Below are positions 47,229 to 57,851 of a stretch of 64,000 nucleotides of DNA, piece after piece (the stretch's first letter is position 1; each line of letters starts with the position of its first letter). Under the pieces are notes generated by a model. That model was given only the letters and a program-made list of their open reading frames with translations, had not been told where the DNA came from and ran no database searches. The position numbers and the translations under genes are program-made. This DNA is from Cryptomeria japonica (lineage: Eukaryota > Streptophyta > Pinopsida > Cupressales > Cupressaceae). Location: contig NC_081412.1 in assembly GCF_030272615.1 (NCBI RefSeq), positions 673,081,823 to 673,145,822 on the forward strand, written 5' to 3'.

Positions 47229-48100
47229 TGTTGATGTTAGCTAATGTTATGTTATGCATCTGCAAGAGCTTTGGTTGTCCACATCATGTATTGAGTGAGT
47301 TTGGTTGGTGTGTTTTAAATTGTTCCATCCTTTGGAGCCGACCTATGTAGTTATGGTCTATGTGGTAGCATGAAGAGTTGTAAGAATTAATCAGGGATGG
47401 ATAGGAAGGTGTTGTAATTCTTCACATGTTCCATTTTTCCTTTCTTTATTGCATTGCAGATTGTTTTTGGGATGACTATTTATATCCTACATGTCACTTC
47501 TAATTAGGTTGATGTAATTGATATTTCTTGGTTACAAATGGTATATAATGATGAAATATATTTGGAGGATTATACATGTTGTATGAGTGAGATTCAAAGT
47601 TGTGTATGGTGTATCTTGTATCTGTGAAGCTTCACAAATGTAGTTAAGCAATGGTGAAGTTTGTTTCAAATTTGTAACAACAATGGATTGTATTCAAAAT
47701 ATTAGATGATGTGTTTCTCCATAGATCAATTATTTTGATTTATTATATTTAGATATTTTGTATCTTGCAATGAATAAGTAATCTTCAATGGTTCCAATTG
47801 CATTGTATATTTCCATAAGGTTGTGCACCTTAGTCTTGGAAGCCCAATTCAAGAGTAGTGATTTTCCTTTGCCTTGAGCCTAAAATTTTGTAACCTCTTT
47901 CCATATTGTGGGATATTTATCTCTGTATTTTTTCTCTAATTGGGGTTTCCACATTAAATCTTGGTGTTCATGTGTGATTTCTCTTTTGTATTTTAGTTCT
48001 TTTCTTTGTAACATGTTGTAATTGTAATGAATGCTTAAAGTTAGTTAATTTTAAGATATGTTCACCTCCTGCTCCTCTTAGGATCCAAAAGTGTTCAATA
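47229..48100 (+). repeat. Decayed LTR (host element of the nest)
   Basis: It is placed by a degenerate primer site just after it, and a TTCACCTCCTGCTCCTCTTAGG stretch near 48061, a worn form of the copia LTR end motif. The start at 47229 (TGTTGATG) is a guess. No intact partner LTR is seen. Confidence 0.4.
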
Positions 48101-48101
48101 A

Positions 48102-48115
48102 TTTGTATTAGAGTA
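48102..48115 (+). promoter_or_regulatory. Degenerate primer-binding site
   Basis: TTTGTATTAGAGTA can be derived from TTGGTATCAGAGC by a few G->A/C->T type changes. It is followed by gag remnants. Confidence 0.45.
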
Positions 48116-48169
48116 AAATTATTGAAGAAATATTCTAACAATTAAGGTATATCTGGTATTTGAACATAA

Positions 48170-49020
48170 TGTTTGAATCTAAAGATTTGGATTCTTTACA
48201 ATTACATGATTGGGATATTAAAGTAGTTGTATATCCTGATGATAATTAAGGCTAGCTCTATAAGATCTCGATGATTATCAAGAAAAATCTCAAGAAGGCA
48301 AAAGAACATGTTTTCCATCTAAATAGGCAAAAGAACAAAGTGATAAGAACCTGAAGATCATATTCTGCAACAATATGCTTAATGAGATGTTAAGCAAGTA
48401 GAAACCATCCTGGACAAAGGTATAATTAGTTTTGACAAAGGTTTCAATCTAGTTTGAAACAAGAAGAATTTTATGAAGCCTCCTCCTGATTAAACTAGGT
48501 ACTCATCATCATTTAATGGTAACTATTTTCATGCAATAAACTTGGAGAATGAGTGAATGTAGAAGTCAAATCAGATCTCAACCATTTATGGATCAATGCT
48601 AAAATTTCAATAAGTTTGGACATAAGGAAAATGATTGTAGAAATAAAATGGTAAGGAATGGATATGTGAATACAAACCATGGTTGAAATGTTAAGTCTCT
48701 CAATAGATATTGGTATACATGCAAAATAATTGGGAACAAGGATATTCAGTGAAATTCTAATGTTAGAAAGAATAAATATGGTCTACAACAAGTTATAACT
48801 TGTTATAACTGGAATACATTAGGACATATCTCTAGGTTCACCAGAGGAAAGAATGAGATGTGTCATCTAGTCCAATAAAGAAGATTAATGTAAATGAAGA
48901 AAATGAGATGTAGAAGACACGATTTAAGAAATATGATGAGAATATTGAAGGAAAGGCTATGGATGGGTCAGTACCTTCTAGTGATTTTCAGAGCATTATG
49001 GATGTTTGTAGTAATCCATA
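48170..49020 (+). pseudogene. Remnant of a zinc-knuckle gag-like protein
   Basis: There are many stops. Three knuckle remnants are readable: 'FNKFGHKENDC' (about 48606-48640), a 'YTCKIIGNKD' (about 48715) and 'CYNWNTLGHISRF' (about 48808-48845). They match in spacing and sequence the knuckles of the gag at 50881-52233 ('CKKYGHTPNQC', 'CGRYGHISANY'). It is therefore the same class of element, but older, and was split further downstream by that element. Confidence 0.6.
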
Positions 49021-49270
49021 GAGGTGTGTGACATTTTTGGCAAAATAAAATATCAACTTTTTTAGTATTGTAATAAAATGCATTTAAGGATAAAAAAAAC
49101 TAAAGTAGATGAAAGTAATCCATATATAGCTTATTTTTTTCATTTTGATCACTTGTGATCTTGTAAATTTTAGAGCTATAGTGCGCTAAAAATATTTCTG
49201 GTGCAAACCCTACTGACTGTGCGATAGAAGTATTTTTTAGAGTTTGTGTTGTTTAGTTTGTTTGACCAAG

Positions 49271-49625
49271 ATGGCTAAGCCAATTGTTATCAACATGTCT
49301 CTAAAGCTACAAATTCATTTCAAATCCTATCCATTTATGCAATGGATAAAGATATAGAAGATTCTTTATTGAAGGTGTTGATAGATGTAGTGTATATAGA
49401 GGATGTTAATGCTTACATCCATGTGCCCTTAATAGAGGTTAGTTATGTAAATTTTAATGATTTGTGAATATCACTAGTAGAAGATCACTTGATGATATTT
49501 AAACAATAGTATAAGCACATTATGGAATGGGTATGAACATATAGAAGGGTTTTCTTGATTTCAACTATGAGTATGCATGGATAAGAATATTTTATATCAC
49601 ATTCATATTGATGTGATGTATTTGG
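49271..49625 (+). pseudogene. Accessory ORF of the host element, 5' part
   Basis: It starts 'MAKPIVINMS' at ATG 49271, after the gag remnant, as the accessory ORF does in the inserted element. After a shift it reads 'DSLLKVLIDVVYIEDVNAYI'. It stops at 49625, where the 5' LTR of the younger element begins, and resumes at 57802. Confidence 0.5.
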
Positions 49626-50818
49626 TGTTACTACTTATTATAGTTTCCATTAGTTTTATATCCAAAGTCATTCTATATACTCTAGTCGGTTACTACTACC
49701 GAAACATTTAGTCAGTATGCACAGAATTGTCGGTTAAAGAACAAAGTAGTCACAGAGCCCAATATTAACTGAGCTGTCTACCGAGTAACATTCCATGTTT
49801 ACTGAGCAGCAATAATGATACACTGAGTTGATATACACCGAGTGAAATGTTTTACCAGATTCATTGAACCTAGACACACATGTGGAAACGTGTTACAAGA
49901 TCAAGGAGCAAAAGAACCCTTATCACATTGGAAATTGTACTTAAGGATTGTGTATGATGTTGAGGTCATCTAACCAATGAAATATTTTGTATGGTTATTC
50001 ATTCGATAAATCATGTTTGTAAGCGATGCAATGAACCAGGTCACTGACATAAGATATCTATTTATATAGCATGGATTAAGGATAAAAATGTGACAGATAG
50101 AGAGAGATATAGAGGTGTGTGAAGCAAGACATGTGTGATACATAAGAAAGCACTGAGTGTTATGATTGTTATAGAGACACAGAGGTCACTGAGAAGGATT
50201 TCAGAGAACAGTCAAAGAACAGAGTAAACAGAAGGGTTTACCAAGTTACTTCATGGGTTACCAAGGTATGCTATAAGCAAGGTAATCTCATTTTGAGCAC
50301 ATAGAATCTGCTATAACATTCTAGATGTAAAGTTGCAGATATTTGTAAAGAATTTATTGTAATATTTTGAAGTTGCAAGTGAAACCTTTAATACGGTAAA
50401 AGATTCTAACAAAGTCTATAAATTGTAAAGCCTTTAACCAAGTGAAACATTTAGAATAAGTGTTATAAAATCCTTTAGCAAGGTAGATCTAATGATCTTG
50501 GTACTCCAAACAAGGTAAGCTATCAGAAATAGTTGAACATGTAGCTCTAACTAAGCACTCTTTATTATTGCAGTAGTGAAGTTGTGGGTGACATCCCCAC
50601 CACAATTTTTCTTTCTAACCAAGAGTTTCTGCGTAACCAAAATATATGTGCTATGGAGTGAATCATGTATGATTGTTATTTATTTGTTTTAGCTTTATGT
50701 TATGTTACAGCAGTTTTTGGTTTATGCATAATAGTGAAGATGTTGTTTAAGAAAGGATTTGAAGTACTGATTCACCCCTCCCCTCTCAATACATTAGCTT
50801 TCGATATTGGGACTAACA
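49626..50818 (+). repeat. 5' LTR of the non-autonomous element, 1,193 bp
   Basis: It starts TGTTACTACTTATTATAG and ends GGGACTAACA, followed by the primer site. The first 220 bp contain five (A)C(C/T)GAG words. The copia-type CACCCCTCCCCTCTCA motif lies 50 bp before the end. Confidence 0.9.
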
Positions 50819-50819
50819 A

Positions 50820-50832
50820 TTGGTATCAGAGC
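50820..50832 (+). promoter_or_regulatory. Primer-binding site (initiator Met tRNA)
   Basis: TTGGTATCAGAGC, one base after the LTR end. Confidence 0.93.
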
Positions 50833-50880
50833 TTGAATCTTGGAGAAGGGTTTAACAACCTAAAGAGAAAGATCTTATCA

Positions 50881-52233
50881 ATGGAAGGCTATAAACAATC
50901 TTGGAGAATTGTGTATCTATAAGAAGAGTTGGATCATGCTAATCAAGTGATTGTAGACATGCAAAGACAAATGCAAAAATCATTGAAAGTGAGAAGAAGA
51001 TTATCTGATGATTTACAGGACTCTCAAGAGCTAGTGGAACAAATTGAAACATCATCTGAGAATAGTATATTTGAAGAGACTGAAGAGATGATTGTACAAC
51101 TAAAAGAAAAGAAAAAAGAAATGACTAATTAGCTTAAAGCAATGAAAAGAGGGCATGAACATTTCAGCACACAGATGACTGAAAATCTTGATGCATTGAG
51201 GACAACCGAGGATAAAATAAGAGATCTAGAAAGAGAAAAATAACTGCTTGAAGAATCAATATCTGAAAAGAATGAAGAAATCACAAGGTTGACTAGAATT
51301 CAAAGTAATCTGTCAGATCAATTGGGCTGTGCACATCATGAAGAAAATTTGAAAGATGATGAGAATCAAGCATTGAAACTTGAAGTATCAAGGTTGACCA
51401 ATGAACTTGAAACAGAAAAGAAATCCAAGGAAACACTAAAAAGGAGTTATGAAGCATCAAAGATGTTGGATGAACAACTGAATACAAGAAGACCCAACAA
51501 AGATGCAGGACTTGGTTATAAAGGAAAAGACTCTACCGAGAAGGGAATTCATACAACTAAGAGAGGAGAATCATCAAAGCAAGCTGAAAATAAGAAGAAT
51601 ATCAAAGCAAAGAAGCCTATTTGCAACTACTATGGAAATCAAGGTCATACTGCTAACTTGTGCCAAATCATAAAAGGTAAGCAATTGAATGTCACTAAGT
51701 ATAATGGTTATTGTTACAATTGCAAGAAATATGGTCACACACCTAACCAATGTAGGACAAAGTTTGTTAACAATTATCAGAAGGCAAAATTCAAAGGGTT
51801 TTGTAAAAACTGCAATAGATATGGACATAGTACCGAGAAGTGTTGGTTTAAGAAAAAGAACTATATGTGGTCTGCACACCGAGCAAATGCTAGAGGTTAT
51901 CAAACTCACACAGATCCTTACCAACAATATTCTACAGTACCATGGGATTACGATACAAGGATATGGTGTGAATGTTGTGGAAGATATGGACATATAAGTG
52001 CCAACTACTTTATAAGGTTTGGAATGAACAACCAAAGATCATGGAGAAATCCTAGTATGGCATATTTTCATTGTCACAAAGTTGGACACTTGGCTAGAGA
52101 TTGAAGAGATCAACCTAGAGGAGATATTGAAGAAATAAAAGGCAAATTATAGATGATTTGGAAAAAGAAGGAAATTGTGTCAAATGATGAAAACACCTTA
52201 CCTACCAAGTTAGGTGCACCTATTCCAAATTAA
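50881..52233 (+). pseudogene. Coiled-coil, five-zinc-knuckle gag-like protein
   Basis: A single frame from ATG 50881 with stops at about 50920, 51130, 51241, 52102 and 52149 and no frameshift. The first ~240 residues form a charged coiled coil (EELDHANQVIVDMQRQMQ, DKIRDLEREK, LEVSRLTNELETEKKSKE). No UBN2 or other capsid domain is visible, unlike normal copia gag. Five knuckles follow between 51622 and 52100: CNYYGNQGHTANLC, CYNCKKYGHTPNQC, CKNCNRYGHSTEKC, CECCGRYGHISANY and YFHCHKVGHLARD; three of them have lost one Cys to Tyr or a stop. It probably binds the element RNA. The frame is close to the host's gag at 48170-49020 and the gag at 60880-62990. Confidence 0.82.
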
Positions 52234-52765
52234 TCAGTAAAGGTATGAAGGGACTACATTCTTTCAAAGGTCAAATCTCAACAGTTCCTATTTCCTCTTG
52301 TATTTAATACAAAATCTGCATAATTAAAGATGCATTAGAAAATTTGAGGTTTTATCAAGTCTTTTTGAGCAATAGTCAAGTCGGTAAAAATAGGAAGTCT
52401 ATCTAGTTGGTAAATGCAGGAAGTCTTGCTACTCGGTAAAAGCAAAAATTGGTTTTAGGGAACCAAGTGCATTTAATGTCTTTTGACCTAACTGCACAAA
52501 GTCCAATAAGGTATATTGTGTACTTAAAGATATCGCGCTATCATTTTTCACTCACCAAGTTTTTAGAAAGCAGAGCAAACCGATTCAAAGGCGATCAAAC
52601 CACCTCCCGAGCAAATTCAAAGGTATTTACATCAATCACAACACATTATCAAGATAGTTTACCAATCATATCAAGTTATTATTATTTGCTAAGTAGGAAG
52701 TGTCTATCATTTGAAAGTCTTCAAAACCTAAGGATCTTTTGTTAAGTATTTATCTAAAATCTGCC
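52234..52765 (+). other. Spacer between the two frames of the element
   Basis: 532 bp, no ORF or motif recognised. It might hold a promoter or splice site for the second frame. Confidence 0.4.
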
Positions 52766-55700
52766 ATGGGACCTAAGATCCAGAATCTCGTTGTTGTTGA
52801 GAACATCGAAAAGCCCTCACTGAAATAATCTTTAACTCCCAAAATTACATCTGAACTAGATGACAAAACTGCATTTTCACTCATTCCGAATAGATTTTTA
52901 TTAGTTGAGGATGTGAGATTCTTCACTAAGTGTTGAGTTGAAGAACTAGGTCATGTTGAAATCAAAGACACATATGATGAATTGTGCACTGATGGTAAAA
53001 TGGATAGCAAATATGAACACATCAAAATAAAGGGATTAACTAAAGCCCTAACCTATCCCCATGTATTCAAACCCCAATGGGTCAAGTTTATTCTAAGTAG
53101 AGATCATGATGACTTCATGTGGCTAGAAGAGCAACTGTTTAAGATCACCAAGGAAATCATTCATTTGATCATCAGTTACCCTATTTATGATCATGCCTGA
53201 GCTTAGAAAATGATATCACAGAAGGAACTGATCAGTTTAACCAGAGTAGAATCTGATTACAGGGGACTAAAACTGAACAATGTCACAGATGCAGAGCTAA
53301 AGTTTTCCATTAGAGTAATAGGTTATTGTTTCTTCCAATCAGCAAGGGAAAACAGTGTACCCTATGCAGCAGTAGACTTAGCATATAAAATTGTAAAGAA
53401 AGGCATGAAAATTGATTTATGTGAGGTATTGTTGAAAAACCTATTTGAGAATCTCAATACCATAAGGAATCCAAAGAAGAACAATTCGGCTAATACACTA
53501 AAGTTTGGATCACTGTTAATATGCATGTTTTTCTATTTTGAGAAGTTCTTTCCATCAGTCGGTAAAGTTGTTTGGGAGCTACACCAACAAATCACCCATC
53601 AAATCAATCACTTCATCAAGAAGCTACATGATAATTTTAATGATATTATGGATGATTACTTTAGCAAGTTTCAAGAAAGGATGCATAACAGGTACTGAAT
53701 TCCACCCAAGCTAGTGGAGAAATACAGGGATGACATATGTTTTGAAGTGGACACTGATTATTTCTATGTTAATGTTGTGGAACTGAGAACTCAATATTTG
53801 CCACCTATGGGTTACGAAATTGATTTTGATATCACACAATAGTAGATAGATGCTTTTCTGACATTACCAAGGCATGCTACTGAGCTGAGGTATAGAACAT
53901 ATGAAGAAGTGAAGGAAAAAGTAAAAATGAGCATTGTAGTACCCAAGGTTACAAGGAAGGAAACAAAGATGATTAAGACATTAACGGAGAAATTTGGAGA
54001 AGGTTCTTCCTCCAAACCTATCAAGGGCACTATAGTAATCACCGAAGAGGAATCTAAAGCCCAAGAGGTAGCTATAACAGTGAGCACCGAATTGCCTAAG
54101 GGAAAAGTGTTGAAAAGAAAGAAACAGGATACATCCCAAGTATCACCGACTCCTCCAGTAAAGTGACCTAACACAAGAGCATCTGCAGCATCACTGAGTA
54201 AGAAAACAAAGAGTGTTGCCACACCTAAGGTAACAAAAACTTACAAGAAATCTACTCGGAGACTCATTTTGGCTAAAGAGTCTAGTGACACCAAATCTGA
54301 AGATGCAAGTAAATTTCAGATTGTCAAGAGCAAAAAGGTAAATGTACATAGTGTTGAAAACTTTTGTGCTAATCTAAAGCAATATGGTTTAATTGGAGCA
54401 TTCAGATATGTTAAATATGAATCCAGATATGATGATGAAAAGAGACAAATAGAAGAAGCTGTCATCTGCACACTATTGAAATTCCGATTGGCCCCATTAG
54501 AATTATCTAAGTCACTTCCAAATGAATTATATTTGCATATTGACAACAGGTGGAAGTATGCCATGGACTTAGAGAAACAGATGAGAGAAAGAAGTTTGGT
54601 ACATATTTTCCCAGACATGTTGGTAGATGAGATCACCGAACATCTAAAAAACTTCCACACAAAATTCCTAGTCAAGCAAAGAGCCTTGAAATTGATGAAT
54701 GGCCTTTACTTGGATGTAGAGAATGAGACCAAGGAAAAATGGTAGGAAATCTTTCACATCAAGAATGCTGGTGAACAAACTAAAGTTGAAATAGTTGATG
54801 TCACTGAGAAAGATCCTAATATCACCAAGCAAGACCCTATTGACACTATACAAGTAGATGAGGATATCATGGGCACCAAGGCACCTGAACAGGAAATGAT
54901 CGAAGGCAATGCATATGCCAAACTGGTATCTAGTGAGTCAGTTTTGGAGCAAGTTCAGCCCTATCCTCTGGTCACTTAGTCTACTTCAACTGAGGCACCT
55001 TAGGATACTGAACAAGGGATAGAAGGTCACAAATCTACAGAAGGAGAAACTGCTTCTCAAGCCACCCAGGAACAGTCTTCACAAGCTCCTTCTAGCACTG
55101 AAAATGTTACATATGAGACCCCAAGCACTGAAGCACTGAAGGACACAACAAAGGATACATCAGAGGCTAAAGGAATCAACCAAAGTGTTGCCTCTACTGA
55201 GCAACCTACTGAGGGTCAACAAGCCTCACAAGCCATTGTTCTAGTTCAACCGATGAAAGGTAAAGAAAAGAAGATGAAAAAGCATAGTTTCAAATTAGAT
55301 TTGTCAAAACCAATAGTGTTGCCCAATGTTGATATTTCCAAATTCAAAGGGCAAGCACTCATTGAATTCAATGAACTATGCAAAGTCAAAGCCAAACAGG
55401 AGAAGCAAATGGATATTCAAAAGAAAAATAAAGAACTTCAGAAGGTGAAAGCACTCTTAACCGATATGCTACCTGAAGCTACAGTAACCAAAGATGCAGC
55501 CATCCACATTCAACTAGATGAACTCCTAACCCAGATAGTGACATCTAGAGTAGATGCATCCAAATATTTGAGCAAGTTAAAAGACAAGGAGCTCACTGCT
55601 AAAATGATTGAAGAGGTACAGAAAGCTATTGTCATTGGCAAAGTTAAACTTGTCAAATTTATTACTGAGTTGACCCCTCAACTCAAGCACATTCTTTATT

Positions 55701-56149
55701 TATTTCAGAAACTCTGTACATTTTCTCTATTCATTAAGGACATAAAAAATAAAACAGAAGTAATTGAGAAAGATATCACTGATCTCTCTAATAAGTTGAC
55801 CATTGAGCCACATTCCATTCAGAATTTTTATACCAAGTTACAACAACTCATGGCTCAAAAATTGGAACTAAGGAATGAAGAACACAAGATAAGGATGGAC
55901 ATAAGGACACTTAAAACATTATTCCTTCCTCATCTTTCATCCATCCAAGAGCAGCTCAACAAAGCTACATTCCTATCCACTCAAAAAGAGGGAAGCACCT
56001 TAGATGGACTAATCTCACTGTTAGCTGGCATTACAGCTCAGAATTCACTTATGGACAGTGTTAAGGATGCCCTCTCTGCTGCCCTTACTGATGCAAAGAC
56101 AAAGTACAAATCCATTTTTGACCAGTTGCCACCACCAAATGGTAACTAA
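52766..56149 (+). pseudogene. Accessory ORF of the non-autonomous element (1,127 codons)
   Basis: A single frame from ATG 52766 (MGPKIQN) to TAA at 56147, with 11 in-frame stops and no frameshift. The N-terminal ~310 residues are globular: 'LFKITKEIIHLIISYP', 'YAAVDLAYKIVKKGMKIDLC' and 'TLKFGSLLICMFFYFEKFFP'. The last matches 'LFKYGSLIVCLEFMFMNEI' of the host element. A basic/acidic linker with NLS-like KRKKQ and KKTK follows, then a second compact part (54330-54740, 'NFCANLKQYGLIGAFRYVKY'), a Thr/Ser/Glu-rich stretch and a long coiled coil (55253-56149). No known family is recognised. The class resembles the accessory frames of the gypsy elements and of the LINEs. Confidence 0.78.
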
Positions 56150-56494
56150 GTTTTGATGTTTGTAAAAAAGGGGGAGTGAGTATAGCATCAAAGTATACAG
56201 GGAAATGTAGTATACAGGGGGAGTATATATCAAGCAGAATAGAGTATTCAAATGCAGAGTCAGTTTTGATAGGGAATAGAGAACAGAGCAGTGAATTGAG
56301 CAGTTAACATAGAACATTGATCATTGAGCATGCAAAATCAGAGTTTTGTACAATATATTGATAAGGGGAGTATATCTAAATATACTATTTCATTGACTAA
56401 TGTATATACTATCTGTTTAGTCAAATTTTGTAAGTATATAGATTTTTGAGTTATGACTTTGAAAGTAGTTTTGTCAAACATCTCAATTAATGTC
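56150..56494 (+). other. 3' untranslated region of the non-autonomous element
   Basis: It contains AAAAAAGGGGGAGTGAGTA (near 56164), a second purine tract, which may be an extra plus-strand priming site. No ORF. Confidence 0.5.
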
Positions 56495-56506
56495 AAAAGG
56501 GGAGAT
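56495..56506 (+). promoter_or_regulatory. Polypurine tract
   Basis: AAAAGGGGAGAT directly before the LTR start TGTTACTACTT. Confidence 0.9.
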
Positions 56507-57683
56507 TGTTACTACTTATTATAGTTGCCATTAGTTTTATATCCAAAGTCATTCTATATACTCTAGTCGGTTACTACTACTGAAACATTCAGTCGGTATG
56601 CATAGAATAGTCGGTTAAAGAAGAAAGTAGTCACAGAGCCCAGTATTCACCGAGCTATCTACTGAGTAACATTCCATGTCTACCGAGTAGCAATAATGAT
56701 ACACCGAGTTGATATACACCGAGTGAAATGTTTTACCAGATTCATTGAACCTAGACACACACGTGGAAATGTGCTACAAGATCGAGGAGCAAAAGAACCA
56801 TTATCACATTGGAAATTGTACTTAAGGATTGTGTATGATTTTGAGGTCATCTAACCAATGAAATATTTCGTATGGTTATTCATTCGATAAATCATGTTTG
56901 TAAGATGGATGCAATGAACCAGGTCACCAACATAAGAGATCTATTTATACACCATGGATTAAGGATAAAAATGTGACAGATAGAGAGAGATATAGAGGTC
57001 TGTGAAGCAAGACATGTGTGATACATAAGAAAGCATTGAGTGTTATGACTATTACAGAGACACAGAGGTCACCGAGAAGGATTTCAGAGAACAGTCAAAG
57101 AACAGAGTAAACAAAAGGGTTTACCAAGTTACTTCATGGGTTATCGAGGTATGCTATAAGCAAGGTAATCTCATTTTGAGCACAAAGAATCTGCTATAAC
57201 ATTCCAGATGTAAAGTTGCAGATATTTTTAAAGATTTTATTGTAATATTTTGAAGTTGTAAGTGAAACCTTTAACAGGGTAAAAGACTCTAACAAAGTCT
57301 ATAAATTGTAAAGCCTTTAACCAGGTGCAGCATTTAAAATAAGTGTTGTAAAATCCTTTAGCAAGGTAGATCTAATGATCTTGATACTCCTAACAAGGTA
57401 AGCTATTAGAAATAGCTGAACATGTAGCTCTAATCGAGCACTCTTTATTATTGCAGTAGTGAAGTTGTGGGTGCCATCCCCACCACAGTTTTTCTCTCTA
57501 ACCAAGAGTTTCTATGTAACCAAAATATATGTGTTATGGAGTGAATCATGTATGATTGTTATTTATTTGTTTTACCTATATGTTATGTTACAACAGTTTT
57601 TGGTTTATGCATAATAGTGAAGATATTGTTTAAGAAAGGATTTGAAGTACTGATTCACCCCTCCCCTCTCAGTACATTAGCTC
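56507..57683 (+). repeat. 3' LTR of the non-autonomous element, last ~17 bp lost
   Basis: It matches 49626-50801. After CATTAGCT the copies part: the 5' LTR goes on to ACTAACA, this one runs into duplicated flank DNA. Confidence 0.9.
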
Positions 57684-57689
57684 TCCATG

Positions 57690-57851
57690 AAGGATTCCAT
57701 TAGGGATTTGACAAGATAGGAAGGGTTTTCCTGATTTCAGCTGTGAGTATGCATGGATAAGAATATTTTATATCACGTTCATGATGATGTGATGCATTTG
57801 GATTGGCCAAACAATATTAGGAAGGATTCCATTAGGGATTTGACAAGATAG
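57690..57851 (+). repeat. Duplicated flank at the insertion site
   Basis: 57720-57801 repeats 49544-49625, the 82 bp just before the 5' LTR, with about 7 differences. A 30-bp word starting AAGGATTCCATTAGGGATTT occurs at 57690-57719 and 57822-57851. The simplest reading is an old tandem duplication of about 130 bp, into one copy of which the element inserted, followed by loss of the middle of that copy and of the LTR tip. Confidence 0.75.

Larger units (their letters stand above)
49626..57683 (+). mobile_element. 8.06-kb LTR element without pol (non-autonomous)
   Basis: LTR (49626-50818), initiator-Met primer site, a coiled-coil/zinc-knuckle frame (50881-52233), a long accessory frame (52766-56149), a polypurine tract and a second LTR (56507-57683). 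No protease, integrase, RT or RNase H motif exists between the LTRs in any frame I read. The LTR ends, primer site and GATTCACCCCTCCCCTCTCA motif are copia-like, so it is probably mobilised by copia enzymes. The LTRs differ by about 6-7% in the first 300 bp by eye. It sits inside an older element of the same class. Confidence 0.85.

Noticed and set aside
50820-50832. tRNA gene candidates at TGGTATCAGAGC sites
   Set aside because: Only the 12-13 bases complementary to the tRNA 3' end are present, always directly after an LTR end. They are primer sites.
51574-52035. Minus-strand 153-codon frame with many Cys and Ile/Val
   Set aside because: It is the antisense of the zinc-knuckle array; no independent evidence.
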